The notes under the pieces: generated by a model
What the model was told of the DNA's origin: nothing
The model's database searches: none
Seen by the model: only the letters and a program-made list of their open reading frames with translations
Source: SVFI01 sp964519385
GTDB taxonomy: Bacteria > Bacillota > Clostridia > Lachnospirales > Lachnospiraceae
Assembly (NCBI GenBank): GCA_964519385.1
Contig: CAZFLR010000007.1
Span: forward strand, 1-64,000
Direction: 5' to 3'
DNA: 64,000 nt
Program-made: the position numbers and the translations under genes
Shown here: one piece after another, positions 27,568-36,537 of the stretch
Layout: each line of letters starts with the position of its first letter
How positions within the stretch are numbered: the first letter of the stretch is position 1

Positions 27568-28600
27568 AATCAGTATCATTATTCCATGCCATAATGTTGA
27601 AAATTACATAATGCGCTGCTTTGAATCCCTGAAAAATCAGACCTTCGGACTTGACCGGCTGGAGCTGATTTTCGTGGATGATGCTTCCACGGACAGCACC
27701 TGGGAAAAATTACTTGTCATTGAACAATCTGCTCCGGACTCCGTGTGCATCATTCAGCTTCCGGAAAATCTGCGTCAGGGAGGAGCCAGAAACATCGGAC
27801 TCTCTCATGCGACCTCTCTCTATATCGGCTTTGTCGATGCTGATGACTGGGTTGAGCCGGATATGTATGAATGCCTTTACCGTGCTGTGACGGAAGATGA
27901 CTCAGACCTTGCCTTCTGCCGTCATATACGTGACAACGGGAAGAAATCCCTTTACCTGAAAGAGGAAGAGAAAACAACGCGCAAGCAAAATCGAAAGCTC
28001 CGCATTCTCTCGGACGCACAGCGGACTGATTTCATCGTCTCCAACGTCATCGGCTACGGTGTATGGGACAAACTGTTTCGCAAAGATTTCCTTCTGGAAA
28101 ACGAAATTTTCTTTCCCGAACACCTCACCTATGAGGATATTTATTTTGGTTCTCTGGTATATCTGTACGCAAAGCATGTCAGCCTTGTGGAACGCCGGCT
28201 TTATCACTACTATATTAACGAAGACTCTACCGTGCTCGGACGTAATCAGGTACACCACAAGGATATTTTTCCGGTAAATTATCTGAAATGGGATGCATAC
28301 GAAAAAAGAGGTTTTCTTTCAAAGTATCGTGAAGCACTCGAATTTGATTTTATTATGTCCTATTACATGGCAGGCTTCAAAATTCTCGCGCTCCGCTTTG
28401 ACGAAATACCATACGAAGATTTCATGAAATTAAAAACCGGAACTCTCGAAAGAGTTCCGGATTATCAGCAAAATACATACTGTCATTCGCACATTCCCGA
28501 AATCTATAAATTACTCCTTAATCTTCTGAAATACTCTGTCGGCCCCTCCGAGCTCTCACAGGTTCAGAAGGTGTTCAAAAGCTATCACAGGCTGACCTGA
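27560..28600 (+). CDS. glycosyltransferase family 2
   Basis: The protein has 346 aa. The GT-A domain begins ISIIIPCHNVENYIMRCFESLKNQT, with FVDDASTDST near residue 38 and the catalytic FVDADDW near residue 92. A C-terminal helical region follows without TPR repeats. The GTG start follows GGAGG and overlaps the previous gene by 8 nt, so the two are coupled. Its 3' end overlaps the convergent DUF4422 gene by 26 nt. Donor and acceptor sugars cannot be read from sequence. Confidence 0.92.
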   Translation: MAEISIIIPCHNVENYIMRCFESLKNQTFGLDRLELIFVDDASTDSTWEKLLVIEQSAPDSVCIIQLPENLRQGGARNIGLSHATSLYIGFVDADDWVEPDMYECLYRAVTEDDSDLAFCRHIRDNGKKSLYLKEEEKTTRKQNRKLRILSDAQRTDFIVSNVIGYGVWDKLFRKDFLLENEIFFPEHLTYEDIYFGSLVYLYAKHVSLVERRLYHYYINEDSTVLGRNQVHHKDIFPVNYLKWDAYEKRGFLSKYREALEFDFIMSYYMAGFKILALRFDEIPYEDFMKLKTGTLERVPDYQQNTYCHSHIPEIYKLLLNLLKYSVGPSELSQVQKVFKSYHRLT

Positions 28601-29687
28601 GCAGTCCCTCGCATGGCTTCAGATTCGGATTTGTATTGACAATCATCTGCAAAAGGCTTCCGGAAATCCGGGAGTCTTTGTAATATGAAAGTTCCTGCGC
28701 CGTCACATTACCCGCAGCTATCTTGCCCGCAATCATACAAATCAGCCTGTAGTGTCTGACAAGAAGATTTAAATCCTTTGCAATGGCAAGCAGCCCCTCA
28801 GTTCCCGCCGTCAGCTCCTGTTCACACACATAGAGCACACGGAACATATCCGCAAGTTCGCCACTCAAATCAGAGGCTGAAAGCATAAGATCCGGCCGTT
28901 CTTTCATCGCACTCCGAAACAGCTCCAGTGCCTCTCTTACGTCATCAATGTTCCCCCTTGCTAACTTCTTGCACAGTTCCTGCTTCAGTTCAATCGTTTC
29001 CGCCTTCTCCTGCGTCAGTCCCACCGGTGCCTCGTATATGCTCAGTCCCCGGCTTTTTACCCACACATATAACAGCTGTTCCGACAAAAAGCCGAATACC
29101 CGCCTGTGATATGCATCATAGTCATCCGGATGAATCCGTTTCTCCACCCGGTCAAACACAGAAAACAGCCACTGTTCGTAGTCGCAAAATTTCTCCCTGG
29201 AAGTGACAAACATATTTCCGCTGTAAACCTTTCGCCCTGCAATCACTTCTTCAAACACCTTATAATCTTCCGGATACAATTCCTTTAAAACCTCTCCCGT
29301 TACCTGAAGGTCACGGATATTATGCGCCTGCGCGTAAATCTCATAATACGAAACCGGATGATAGACGGCTTTGGCCAAAATCACATCATGCTCCTTCAAA
29401 ATCCGCTCATAAGAGTCCCCATCCAAAAGCCTTCCCTCATCATTCAGAAAGAACCGTCTATAATGGCAAAGACCGAAATAATCACCCTCCGTCACATTAT
29501 GCGCCGCCCAGTATAAGCCCGTCAGTTCGCTATAATAACAATTTTTCACGGAGATGTTATCTCCCGTGTTATCTCCTGTGTAACCGAGGTCTTCCCTACC
29601 TTCCCTGCCGACATGCAAGGGAATGTAAACAGGATCCTTTGGCACATCAAACGCTTTGTGGGTCATAACAAAAATTTTCGTGCTCAT
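28575..29687 (-). CDS. DUF4422 glycosyltransferase-like protein
   Basis: The protein has 370 aa. The N-terminal domain matches the DUF4422 family found in capsule loci: IFVMTHKAFDVP at the start, GDNTGDNISVKN near residue 38, YSELTGLYWAAHN, then GLCHYRRFF near residue 70. A C-terminal helical part (about 230-370) is not typical of the minimal domain. ATG 29687 is preferred over the in-frame GTG 12 nt earlier because GGTGGGAG lies just upstream. It converges on the previous GT2 gene. Confidence 0.85.
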   Translation of the reverse strand: MSTKIFVMTHKAFDVPKDPVYIPLHVGREGREDLGYTGDNTGDNISVKNCYYSELTGLYWAAHNVTEGDYFGLCHYRRFFLNDEGRLLDGDSYERILKEHDVILAKAVYHPVSYYEIYAQAHNIRDLQVTGEVLKELYPEDYKVFEEVIAGRKVYSGNMFVTSREKFCDYEQWLFSVFDRVEKRIHPDDYDAYHRRVFGFLSEQLLYVWVKSRGLSIYEAPVGLTQEKAETIELKQELCKKLARGNIDDVREALELFRSAMKERPDLMLSASDLSGELADMFRVLYVCEQELTAGTEGLLAIAKDLNLLVRHYRLICMIAGKIAAGNVTAQELSYYKDSRISGSLLQMIVNTNPNLKPCEGLLRSACDSF

Positions 29688-29705
29688 ATACTCTCCCACC
29701 TCATC

Positions 29706-29756
29706 TTATCGTGCATTTATACGATAAATATATTATAATTACTATAATTATATCAA
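29706..29756 (-). promoter_or_regulatory. divergent promoter region with TTATCGT inverted repeat
   Basis: In the gap between two divergent transferase genes, the minus strand has TTGATA, 18-nt spacer, TATATT. Next to it lies a 7-bp inverted repeat, TTATCGT-N8-ACGATAA (29706-29727), at the expected start of transcription. It could be an operator; no repressor is identified. Confidence 0.4.
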
Positions 29757-29783
29757 TTATACCATATTACAGGAGTCAAAAAC

Positions 29784-31109
29784 ATGGATTTTGTCAGCCA
29801 ATTTGAACACACTCTGGAACAGACCATAAACCGGGGACTTCTTACAGAGGCAGAACAGTTGCTCTCCGCTTTTAAGACCACCGGTCTCGGATATACAAGG
29901 AAGCTCTATGCTCTGATTAACCTTCTCCGGCGCATGGAAGCTCCCTTTGATTTACCAATGACTCCGGCTGCGCCGGAACACCCTTACCGCATCGTTATAT
30001 TCCGGACAGGAAACTACATTTTGGACTACATAGCCGAGCGTTTTTCTTCGTTTTTTAAAGGACAGGGCTGCTCCATTTTATTTTTCGACCCGGCCGATTA
30101 TGCAGACAGCACCCAAAGGTTTTTTACTTTTACTAAAGACGGAACGGATGCGGCTTTTTTCTTTAACAATGTCGGGCTGTCTCAGACCTTTGAGGACGGC
30201 TCTTCTCTCTGGGAATCCCTGAACATCCCGTGCTACGATTTTCTGGTGGACCACCCGATGTATTACGCTGACTCCCTCGACAACCCTCCGTGCAATACCA
30301 CTCTTCTTTGTGCCGACCGGACACATACCGAATATGTACGACGTTTTTATACCAAAATTAAAAACGCCCTCTTCCTTCCTACCGGAGGATGTCAGGACTC
30401 CTCTCCTGTCACGGACTGGAACAAGCGCGATATCGATGTACTTTTTATCGGCAGCTACAAATATCATGCATCTTATACAGAGGATGAACTTGACCGACAG
30501 ATTATTGCGTACCTGAGCAAAAACACGACACAGACCTTCGAGCAGGCAGTGGAATACTGTGCCGGCAAGCTTCACATTTCCGACACACCTCTCAAAACAC
30601 TGATAGAGTTACACCGTTTTACCGAAACGAACCTGACTGCACTTTACCGGAAAGCTATTATGGAAGACCTTGTATCTGCAGGCATTATGGTTCACGTTTA
30701 CGGAAATGGCTGGGAGCAATCCGGTCTGCAGAACCATAATAATTTTATTCTTCACAGTCCCGTCAGCTTTGAGGAAGGCATTCGGCTCATGTCTCATACC
30801 AAAATCCTCCTTAATCATATGGCGTGGTTCAAAGACGGTTCAAGTGAACGTATTTTTAATGCAATGATGCAGGGCGCGCTCTGTATCACTGACAGCAGCA
30901 GCTATCTGGACACCATTCTGTCCGATGGTATCAACTGCTGTATCTATCAGCTTAAGGACTGTCGTTCAGCCCCTCTTTCACGGACTGTAAAAATGCTTCT
31001 TTCATCCCCGGAAAAAGCAGAAAAAATCGCCTCAGACGGACAAAAAACCGCCATGGAGCATACTTGGGAGAAGCATCTGCTTTTGATGACAGAACCGCCG
31101 CCAGTATGA
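29784..31109 (+). CDS. CgeB-like GT-B glycosyltransferase
   Basis: The protein has 441 aa. An N-terminal helical segment is followed by a DUF3880-like region (RIVIFRTGNYILDYIAERF near residue 70) and a C-terminal Glyco_trans_1_2 domain (VHVYGNGWEQSG near 310, SFEEGIRLMSHTKILLNHM near 330, SERIFNAMMQGALCITDSS near 355). This is the family of the B. subtilis spore-coat protein CgeB and of glycosyltransferases common in flagellin-modification loci. AGGAG precedes the ATG. Substrates unknown. Confidence 0.85.
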   Translation: MDFVSQFEHTLEQTINRGLLTEAEQLLSAFKTTGLGYTRKLYALINLLRRMEAPFDLPMTPAAPEHPYRIVIFRTGNYILDYIAERFSSFFKGQGCSILFFDPADYADSTQRFFTFTKDGTDAAFFFNNVGLSQTFEDGSSLWESLNIPCYDFLVDHPMYYADSLDNPPCNTTLLCADRTHTEYVRRFYTKIKNALFLPTGGCQDSSPVTDWNKRDIDVLFIGSYKYHASYTEDELDRQIIAYLSKNTTQTFEQAVEYCAGKLHISDTPLKTLIELHRFTETNLTALYRKAIMEDLVSAGIMVHVYGNGWEQSGLQNHNNFILHSPVSFEEGIRLMSHTKILLNHMAWFKDGSSERIFNAMMQGALCITDSSSYLDTILSDGINCCIYQLKDCRSAPLSRTVKMLLSSPEKAEKIASDGQKTAMEHTWEKHLLLMTEPPPV

Positions 31110-31115
31110 TATAAT
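31086..31115 (+). promoter_or_regulatory. possible internal promoter before the GT11 gene
   Basis: ATGACA, 18-nt spacer, TATAAT overlap the end of the CgeB-like gene. The -10 box is perfect, the -35 weaker. Confidence 0.35.
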
Positions 31116-31161
31116 ATCTATGGATTATTCCATCAGATTCTTGCACAAAGGAGTACCTTGT

Positions 31162-32052
31162 ATGAAAATTCAGTATTTTAACGGCGGACTCGCCAATCAG
31201 GTATTTCAATATATATTTTACCGCTACGCACAGCTTTCCTGCGGCGAAAAGGACATCTGGCTTTTAGACGATTCCTTCTTTTTCTTTAAAGAAGAGCATA
31301 ACGGATATGAGCTTGAAAAAGTATTCGGTCTCAAACCCAATCTCTTAAGCCGGCAGTTTTCGCCCGATGCATGGAAGGTTTTCGTGGACAACCGGAAAAA
31401 CCGGATAGGAACTGCTCAGACAATGCTGAACATGGGATTCGATGTCCGGATGATTGCCGAGGCTGCAAACTATAAAACAGACAATCCTTTTCACGGAACG
31501 GTACATCAGATTCCCTGCAACGAATACCATCCGGAGATTCTACAGTTTCCGGGCGAGATTGTATACTACTTCGGCTACTGGATTAACAAAAGCTGGTTTG
31601 CTGCCTATAGGGAACAGTTTTTAAGCGAATTGTCCTTTCCGCCGATTCTCGATGAAAAAAATATGCGATACGCTTCAAAGATTAAATCCTCTCTCTCCGT
31701 CGGCGTACACATCCGGCGCGGAGACTTCATCCGTCTCGGCTGGAATATCGACACGAAAATTTATCACAACTATGCAAAGCTGCTCACTGATAGTTACCCT
31801 GAGCTGACTTTCTTTGTATTTTCCGATGATATTTCCTGGTGCCGTGACAATACGGAACAGCTCGGGCTTTCCCTTGCACACGAAACTGTTTTTGTAGAAG
31901 GAAACGTTGAAGGCTCTAATTATATTGACCTGCAACTGATGACCATGTGCAAAGGATTGCTGATGTCAAACAGTTCCTTCAGCTACCTTTCTGCACTGTT
32001 GAATACCAATCTGCAGTTTTATATCAATCCGGTTCCTTCCCGTAAGATTTAG
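31162..32052 (+). CDS. GT11 family glycosyltransferase (alpha-1,2-fucosyltransferase-like)
   Basis: The protein has 296 aa. It starts MKIQYFNGGLANQVFQYIFYRY, the GT11 signature GGLGNQMFQY with A for G. HIRRGDF near residue 190 is the conserved HxRRxD motif that binds GDP-fucose, and LLMSNSSFSYLSALL near the end is typical. ATG 31162 follows AAAGGAG with good spacing; an upstream in-frame ATG (31120) lacks a ribosome-binding site. Family members add fucose in alpha-1,2 linkage, so a fucosylated glycan is a reasonable inference. Confidence 0.88.
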   Translation: MKIQYFNGGLANQVFQYIFYRYAQLSCGEKDIWLLDDSFFFFKEEHNGYELEKVFGLKPNLLSRQFSPDAWKVFVDNRKNRIGTAQTMLNMGFDVRMIAEAANYKTDNPFHGTVHQIPCNEYHPEILQFPGEIVYYFGYWINKSWFAAYREQFLSELSFPPILDEKNMRYASKIKSSLSVGVHIRRGDFIRLGWNIDTKIYHNYAKLLTDSYPELTFFVFSDDISWCRDNTEQLGLSLAHETVFVEGNVEGSNYIDLQLMTMCKGLLMSNSSFSYLSALLNTNLQFYINPVPSRKI

Positions 32053-32080
32053 ACTTTTTCCGAAAGGAGTTCAGGCAGAC

Positions 32081-33139
32081 ATGATACCTGTTTCTGTATG
32101 TATAATTGCAAAAAACGAAGAAAAAAACATAGAAAAATGCCTCCGGGCTCTGAGCCGCTACCCTTTTGAAATCGTTGTGGCGGATACCGGCTCCACTGAC
32201 CAAACGTGGGAAATCGCTTCCCGTTATGCCGATAAGGTACTTGACTTTAAATGGGTCAATGATTTTTCTGCAGCGCGCAATTTTTCCATACAGGCTGCAA
32301 CCCATGACTGGATTCTCGTCATCGACTGTGACGAATTCGTTGTGAATCTCAATTATGAGGAAATGCAAAGCCTCATGCAGAAATATCCTTATGCACTCGG
32401 GCAACTGACACGGGACAATATATGTTATGATAAAAATCACGATATCCTTCACTCAACCGATCTGGTCGAACGGCTTTTTGACCGCAGGCTGTATGAATAT
32501 GAGGGAACTATTCACGAACAGCCTGTACGCAGGGACAAAACTCCTGCCTGTGCTTTTACCTTCCCTTTGTACATAACTCACACAGGATACGGCGGAAGTG
32601 AAGAAGAAATTTTAGCCAAATCCGAGCGGAACATCCGTATGCTGACAGAAGCACTGGAAAAAGATCCCGAAGACCCTTATCTGTTCTACCAGCTTGGCGA
32701 GAGCTATATGCTGAAAAATGATTACGAGAACGCATACAACTATTTCGACCGCGGTTTTTATCTCGATGTCGATGAAACACTCGAATATGTACAGCGCATG
32801 ATGATTTCTTACGGATACAGCATGCTCTATACCGACCGGATTGAGAAAGCCTTGACGCTTGCCAATGTTTACGATTCATTTGCAAACAGTGCAGACTTTA
32901 TCTTCCTCATGGGAAATATCTATCTGAAGGCGCGCATAAATGACAGGGCCTTACAGGAATTTCTCCGTGCAACCACTGTTTCCAGACATTTCGATGAAGG
33001 AACCAATTCCTATCGCGCTTATCACAACATCGGCTGCATTTACGAGGCCTACGGTCATTATGAGGAGGCGCGCCGATACTACCTGAAGGCCGGCGATTTT
33101 TCCATGTCCGTAGAACGGCTGAAAAATCTGCCGCAATAA
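32081..33139 (+). CDS. glycosyltransferase family 2 with TPR repeats (paralog 2)
   Basis: The protein has 352 aa with the same layout as the genes at 26506 and 33163. ISVCIIAKNEEKNIEKCL-type start is followed by ADTGSTDQTWEIA near residue 35, DFSAARNFS near 63 and the metal site VIDCDEFV near 81. FLFYQLGESYMLKNDYENAYNYFDRG and later helical pairs give a TPR-like C-terminus. It lies 28 nt after the GT11 gene and 23 nt before paralog 3, in one transcript. Confidence 0.9.
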   Translation: MIPVSVCIIAKNEEKNIEKCLRALSRYPFEIVVADTGSTDQTWEIASRYADKVLDFKWVNDFSAARNFSIQAATHDWILVIDCDEFVVNLNYEEMQSLMQKYPYALGQLTRDNICYDKNHDILHSTDLVERLFDRRLYEYEGTIHEQPVRRDKTPACAFTFPLYITHTGYGGSEEEILAKSERNIRMLTEALEKDPEDPYLFYQLGESYMLKNDYENAYNYFDRGFYLDVDETLEYVQRMMISYGYSMLYTDRIEKALTLANVYDSFANSADFIFLMGNIYLKARINDRALQEFLRATTVSRHFDEGTNSYRAYHNIGCIYEAYGHYEEARRYYLKAGDFSMSVERLKNLPQ

Positions 33140-33162
33140 TCGTCACAAGGAGGATTTTACCA

Positions 33163-34221
33163 ATGGTACCTATTTCCTTATGTATTATAACCAAAAACGA
33201 GGAGGCAAATTTGGAACGCTGCCTTTCCTGTATCAAGGACTATCCGTTTGAAATTATCATTGCAGATACAGGCTCCACCGACCGCACAGTCGATGTTGCA
33301 CGAAAATACACTGACAAAATTTATCATTTTGACTGGATAAACGATTTTGCTGCTGCAAGGAATTTTTCTATTTCCAAAGCATCCAACGACTGGATTCTTG
33401 TACTGGATGCCGACGAGTTTGTGTATGAGCTTGATCTGAATGAAATTTATCGTCTGATTGAGCAGCATCCGGCCGGAATCGGCAGACTGCTGAGAAGCTC
33501 GGAAGATATTGCACAGACCACCTCCGTCGATCGCGTGGAACGGCTTTTCAACCGTAAAGTGTATCACTACGAACGTCCGATTCATGAACAGGTCCTTCCG
33601 ATTGACAAGTCTACGCCTTTATACACATATCCCATACCACTCGCTGCGGAGCACTCCGGGTATCTCGGAACACGGGAAGATGTCAACCGAAAGGCCATGC
33701 GAAATCTTGAAATCCTGCTCGCATCCGAAAAAGATTACCCGGATGCCTACACTTACTATCAGATAGGACAGTCCTACTATATTATGAGCAACTGGGAAAA
33801 AGCCTGCGCATACTTTGAAAAGGCCTTATCCTTCCCGTTAAATCCCGAAGCTGAATATGTGCGTGTCATGGTAGTCAACTACGGATATTCTCTTTTGCAT
33901 GAGAATCGGCTCTCGGATACTGTAAAATTCTTTGAAGAATATTATCAATATTTTGAAACCTATGCCGACTATGTTTTTCTTGTCGGATACATATATATGA
34001 AGACGGGTAATTACATGAAATCGGCTCTCAACCTTATCAAGGCCACTACACTTACCGATTTTTTGGTGGAGGGTACCAACAGCTTTCTGGCCTATTACCA
34101 CCTTGGAATTGTCTACGAAATGATTGGAAATTCAGAGATGGCCCTCATGTTCTACGAGAAGGCCGGCAATTACCCAAAAGCCCTTGAGCAAGTAGAAAGA
34201 CTGAAAAAAACTCCGGAATAA
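33163..34221 (+). CDS. glycosyltransferase family 2 with TPR repeats (paralog 3)
   Basis: The protein has 352 aa. It starts ISLCIITKNEEANLERCL; ADTGSTDRTVDVA lies near residue 35, FAAARNFS near 63 and VLDADEFV near 81, so the metal site is DAD where the other two paralogs have DCD. The C-terminal half is TPR-like. AAGGAGG lies 9 nt upstream. The stop codon is inside the loop of the terminator that follows. Tandem placement and equal length argue for duplication of paralog 2. Confidence 0.9.
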   Translation: MVPISLCIITKNEEANLERCLSCIKDYPFEIIIADTGSTDRTVDVARKYTDKIYHFDWINDFAAARNFSISKASNDWILVLDADEFVYELDLNEIYRLIEQHPAGIGRLLRSSEDIAQTTSVDRVERLFNRKVYHYERPIHEQVLPIDKSTPLYTYPIPLAAEHSGYLGTREDVNRKAMRNLEILLASEKDYPDAYTYYQIGQSYYIMSNWEKACAYFEKALSFPLNPEAEYVRVMVVNYGYSLLHENRLSDTVKFFEEYYQYFETYADYVFLVGYIYMKTGNYMKSALNLIKATTLTDFLVEGTNSFLAYYHLGIVYEMIGNSEMALMFYEKAGNYPKALEQVERLKKTPE

Positions 34222-34236
34222 AACCGGAGTTTTTTT
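34204..34236. terminator. bidirectional terminator between convergent transferase genes
   Basis: AAAAAAACTCCGG and CCGGAGTTTTTTT pair around a 7-nt loop. The plus-strand gene stops in the loop and the minus-strand gene stops at the edge of the A-run. Confidence 0.9.
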
Positions 34237-35404
34237 AAATAAGATTCAGCATTTTTTCGATTTGCTTTTCATAAGAAAGACACTCTTTTACCTTTTGATA
34301 TCCGTTAGCTGCGATTCTCCGGCGTTCTTCATCATGCTCCAGATAATAAGCAGTCAGTCGTTCCAGGTCATCTATACTTTCATAGTACACAAAATCCACT
34401 CCCGGCTCAAAATATTCCAGGAAATCACTTTGGAAGTTCGTAAGAAGAAAACCTCCGCAGCCCAAAATATCAAGAGCCCTCAAAGGCATCCCCGTATGTA
34501 TGCTCCTGAGCGAAATATTCAAATTGATTTTTGCACATTTCATCGCATATGGTGCCTGTGTATAGTAATCCAGCCTTCCCATATTTCTTACACGTTCCAG
34601 TCCCGGCGTTGCTTCCGGTGTAAACAGTTTAACCTCATGTGCTTTTGACAGACGGTCCAGTATCTCCCATCTTTCCATCGCCGTCACCTTACGCGCCAGA
34701 AAATAGTTGGCAAAAACCCATTCCACAGTCTCAATACCATCGCCGTGTTCCGTCACCGGGCACACCTTTCGCATCGCCTCAATAATCTCGGGAGTCAGTG
34801 CATCCTGAAGAATATCCATTCCGTATATATTTTTCTGCGCTCCCATCAGTCCGAACAAATATCCTCTTGTATAATCGTCAAGCTTCTCCAGATGCCGGAA
34901 CATATGCTGCTTTGTCTCGCTGTACATGGAGCCGATAAATGTAATGTCACTATCATATTCTTTCTTCTGTTTTTGAGAAGGTATCATACGATCATAATCC
35001 TCCACTGCAGATGCCATCGGAAGATAGTACACATGTTTTACACCCATGCCCTGAAAATTTAACGCCTCAGCACTGTCAAACAGAAAAATCCGGTTCGTCT
35101 CATAGAATACCGACTGAGAATACAGCAAAATATATGGGCTGTCATAAACCCATGACACATATTTTACTCGACATGCCTTACAGGCAATTGCCGCCACCGG
35201 AAAATAGTTAAAGGAAAAAACAAACGCAGGTTTTTTCTGCATAATCTCAAGTGTCAGCTTCTCCGTCAGTTCTCTGCCATTGCGGACATCCTCCGTCTCT
35301 CTCGGAAACGGAACACATTGCACCTGATATCCCTGCTTTTCAAATTCTTTTATAATATAGTCATTTCCAAAACTTTTCCATTCTAAAAAAAGTATATTAT
35401 CCAT
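34235..35404 (-). CDS. CgeB-like GT-B glycosyltransferase downstream of flagellin
   Basis: The protein has 389 aa. The N-terminal DUF3880-like region has FEKQGYQVQCVPFPRE and SWVYDSPYILLYS near residue 105. The C-terminal Glyco_trans_1_2 domain includes CAKINLNISLRSIHTGMPLRALDILGCGGFLLTNFQSD near residues 285-320. AGGATG precedes the ATG. It is the first gene after the flagellin gene on the same strand, past the flagellin terminator, so read-through could link them. Many flagellin-modifying transferases are encoded at such positions; acceptor still inferred. Confidence 0.87.
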   Translation of the reverse strand: MDNILFLEWKSFGNDYIIKEFEKQGYQVQCVPFPRETEDVRNGRELTEKLTLEIMQKKPAFVFSFNYFPVAAIACKACRVKYVSWVYDSPYILLYSQSVFYETNRIFLFDSAEALNFQGMGVKHVYYLPMASAVEDYDRMIPSQKQKKEYDSDITFIGSMYSETKQHMFRHLEKLDDYTRGYLFGLMGAQKNIYGMDILQDALTPEIIEAMRKVCPVTEHGDGIETVEWVFANYFLARKVTAMERWEILDRLSKAHEVKLFTPEATPGLERVRNMGRLDYYTQAPYAMKCAKINLNISLRSIHTGMPLRALDILGCGGFLLTNFQSDFLEYFEPGVDFVYYESIDDLERLTAYYLEHDEERRRIAANGYQKVKECLSYEKQIEKMLNLI

Positions 35405-35420
35405 AAGAAATCATCCTATC

Positions 35421-35455
35421 AAAAAAGGGTTACCGTACAAACGATAACCCCTTTT
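35421..35455 (-). terminator. terminator of flagellin copy 1
   Basis: GGGGTTATCG and CGGTAACCC arms close a 6-nt loop, with six Ts following on the minus strand. Confidence 0.85.
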
Positions 35456-35477
35456 AAATCCTGCTTTAAGAGTGTGC

Positions 35478-36296
35478 TTAGCCAAGTAATGATAATACAC
35501 CCTGGTTACTCTGGTTAGCCTGTGCCAACATTGACTGTCCTGCCTGAGCAAGGATATTGTTGTTGGAGAATCTAACCATTTCAGAAGCCATATCTGTATC
35601 ACGAATCTGTGATTCAGCAGATGTTGTATTTTCTACAACGTTGTCAAGGTTCTTAATTGTGTGCTCTAATCTGTTCTGGATTGCACCAAGGTCAGATCTC
35701 TGCTGTGAAACAACCTTCAGAGCTGCTTTAATCATTGTGATTGCTTTCTGTGCATTGACATCTGATGTACCTCCTACGGAAATACCTGTGATACCAATAC
35801 CTGCTGCACTCATACCTGCGATAGAGAATGAGATAATCTGATTAGCTTCTGCACCAACCTGAAGACCTTTTTTAGTAAATGTTCCATCAAGAAGATTCTG
35901 CTCGTTGAATGTAGTTGTTGAAGCTACACGGTCGATTTCAGATGTAAGAGCCTGAATCTCTGAGTTGATGTAAGAACGGTCTGCAGATGTCTGTGTACCG
36001 TTAGCTGCCTGAACTGCCAGCTCTGTCATACGCTGCAACATGTCATGCACTTCTGCAAGTGCACCTTCTGCTGTCTGCACACAAGAGATACCATCCTGTG
36101 CATTGGCACTGGCCTGTGTAAGACCTCTAATCTGACGTCTCATCTTCTCTGAAATAGCAAGACCTGCTGCATCATCTGCTGCACGGTTGATTCTGTAACC
36201 TGAAGATAATTTCTCTGTCGATTTTGCCTGTACGTCTGTTGTGATACCTAACATTCTGTTTGAGTTCATCGCTGTAAGATTGTGCTGTACTACCAT
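35478..36296 (-). CDS. hag: flagellin (copy 1)
   Basis: This is the filament subunit, 272 aa, short because only D0/D1 and a small central part are present. The N-terminus is MVVQHNLTAMNSNRMLGITT, then KLSSGYRINRAADDAAGLAISEKMR near residue 30. The C-terminus has SQIRDTDMASEMVRFSNNNILAQAGQSMLAQANQ. AAGGAGG precedes the ATG. About 645 nt of its interior are identical by eye to copy 2. Differences are confined to the ends (for example D/G at residue 21 and R/K, S/A, S/T, L/I near the C-terminus). A sigma-28 promoter and a CsrA-type leader precede it. Confidence 0.97.
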   Translation of the reverse strand: MVVQHNLTAMNSNRMLGITTDVQAKSTEKLSSGYRINRAADDAAGLAISEKMRRQIRGLTQASANAQDGISCVQTAEGALAEVHDMLQRMTELAVQAANGTQTSADRSYINSEIQALTSEIDRVASTTTFNEQNLLDGTFTKKGLQVGAEANQIISFSIAGMSAAGIGITGISVGGTSDVNAQKAITMIKAALKVVSQQRSDLGAIQNRLEHTIKNLDNVVENTTSAESQIRDTDMASEMVRFSNNNILAQAGQSMLAQANQSNQGVLSLLG

Positions 36297-36302
36297 ATTT
36301 TT

Positions 36303-36389
36303 TTCCTCCTTGATTTACGGAATTCCTTTCCGTTTTCTTTCCATTGAATTCTATGTAATAGTTGCTTGCCAGGAATGCCATCCCTGACA
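36303..36389 (-). promoter_or_regulatory. flagellin copy 1 leader with CsrA-type hairpins
   Basis: In the transcript, TGTC-AGGGAT-GGCA (36376-36389) forms a hairpin with GGA in a six-base loop and contains CAGGGATG, the core of the known CsrA consensus. A second small hairpin, CGGAA-AGGAA-TTCCG (36318-36332), has another GGA in its loop just before the ribosome-binding site, itself AAGGAGG. Longer pairing TGTCAGG/CCTGGCA could hide the first site. CsrA binding is inferred. Confidence 0.7.
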
Positions 36390-36412
36390 CCCACTTGACT
36401 TACTTGTATTAT

Positions 36413-36440
36413 ATATCGGAGAATTTGAAAATAACTTAAC
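36413..36440 (-). promoter_or_regulatory. sigma-28 promoter of flagellin copy 1
   Basis: The -10 is CCGATAT; TAAGTT lies 17 nt upstream as the -35. The leader is about 110 nt long. Confidence 0.75.
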
Positions 36441-36471
36441 ACCTTTTTTTCAATTTTTTCATTTTTTCGGC

Positions 36472-36506
36472 AAAAAAAAGGGAACCGAATATCCGGTTCC
36501 CTTTTG
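36472..36506 (-). terminator. terminator of flagellin copy 2
   Basis: AGGGAACCG and CGGTTCCCT arms close a 6-nt loop with a run of eight Ts on the minus strand. Confidence 0.9.
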
Positions 36507-36537
36507 GTAGTTCTTACTACGAATCCCGTGCTGACAA

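Noticed and set aside
33163..34221. Possibility that paralog 3 of the GT2-TPR genes is inactive because of DAD instead of DCD
   Set aside because: Both outer Asp residues that bind metal are kept; Ala in the middle is common in active GT2 enzymes.
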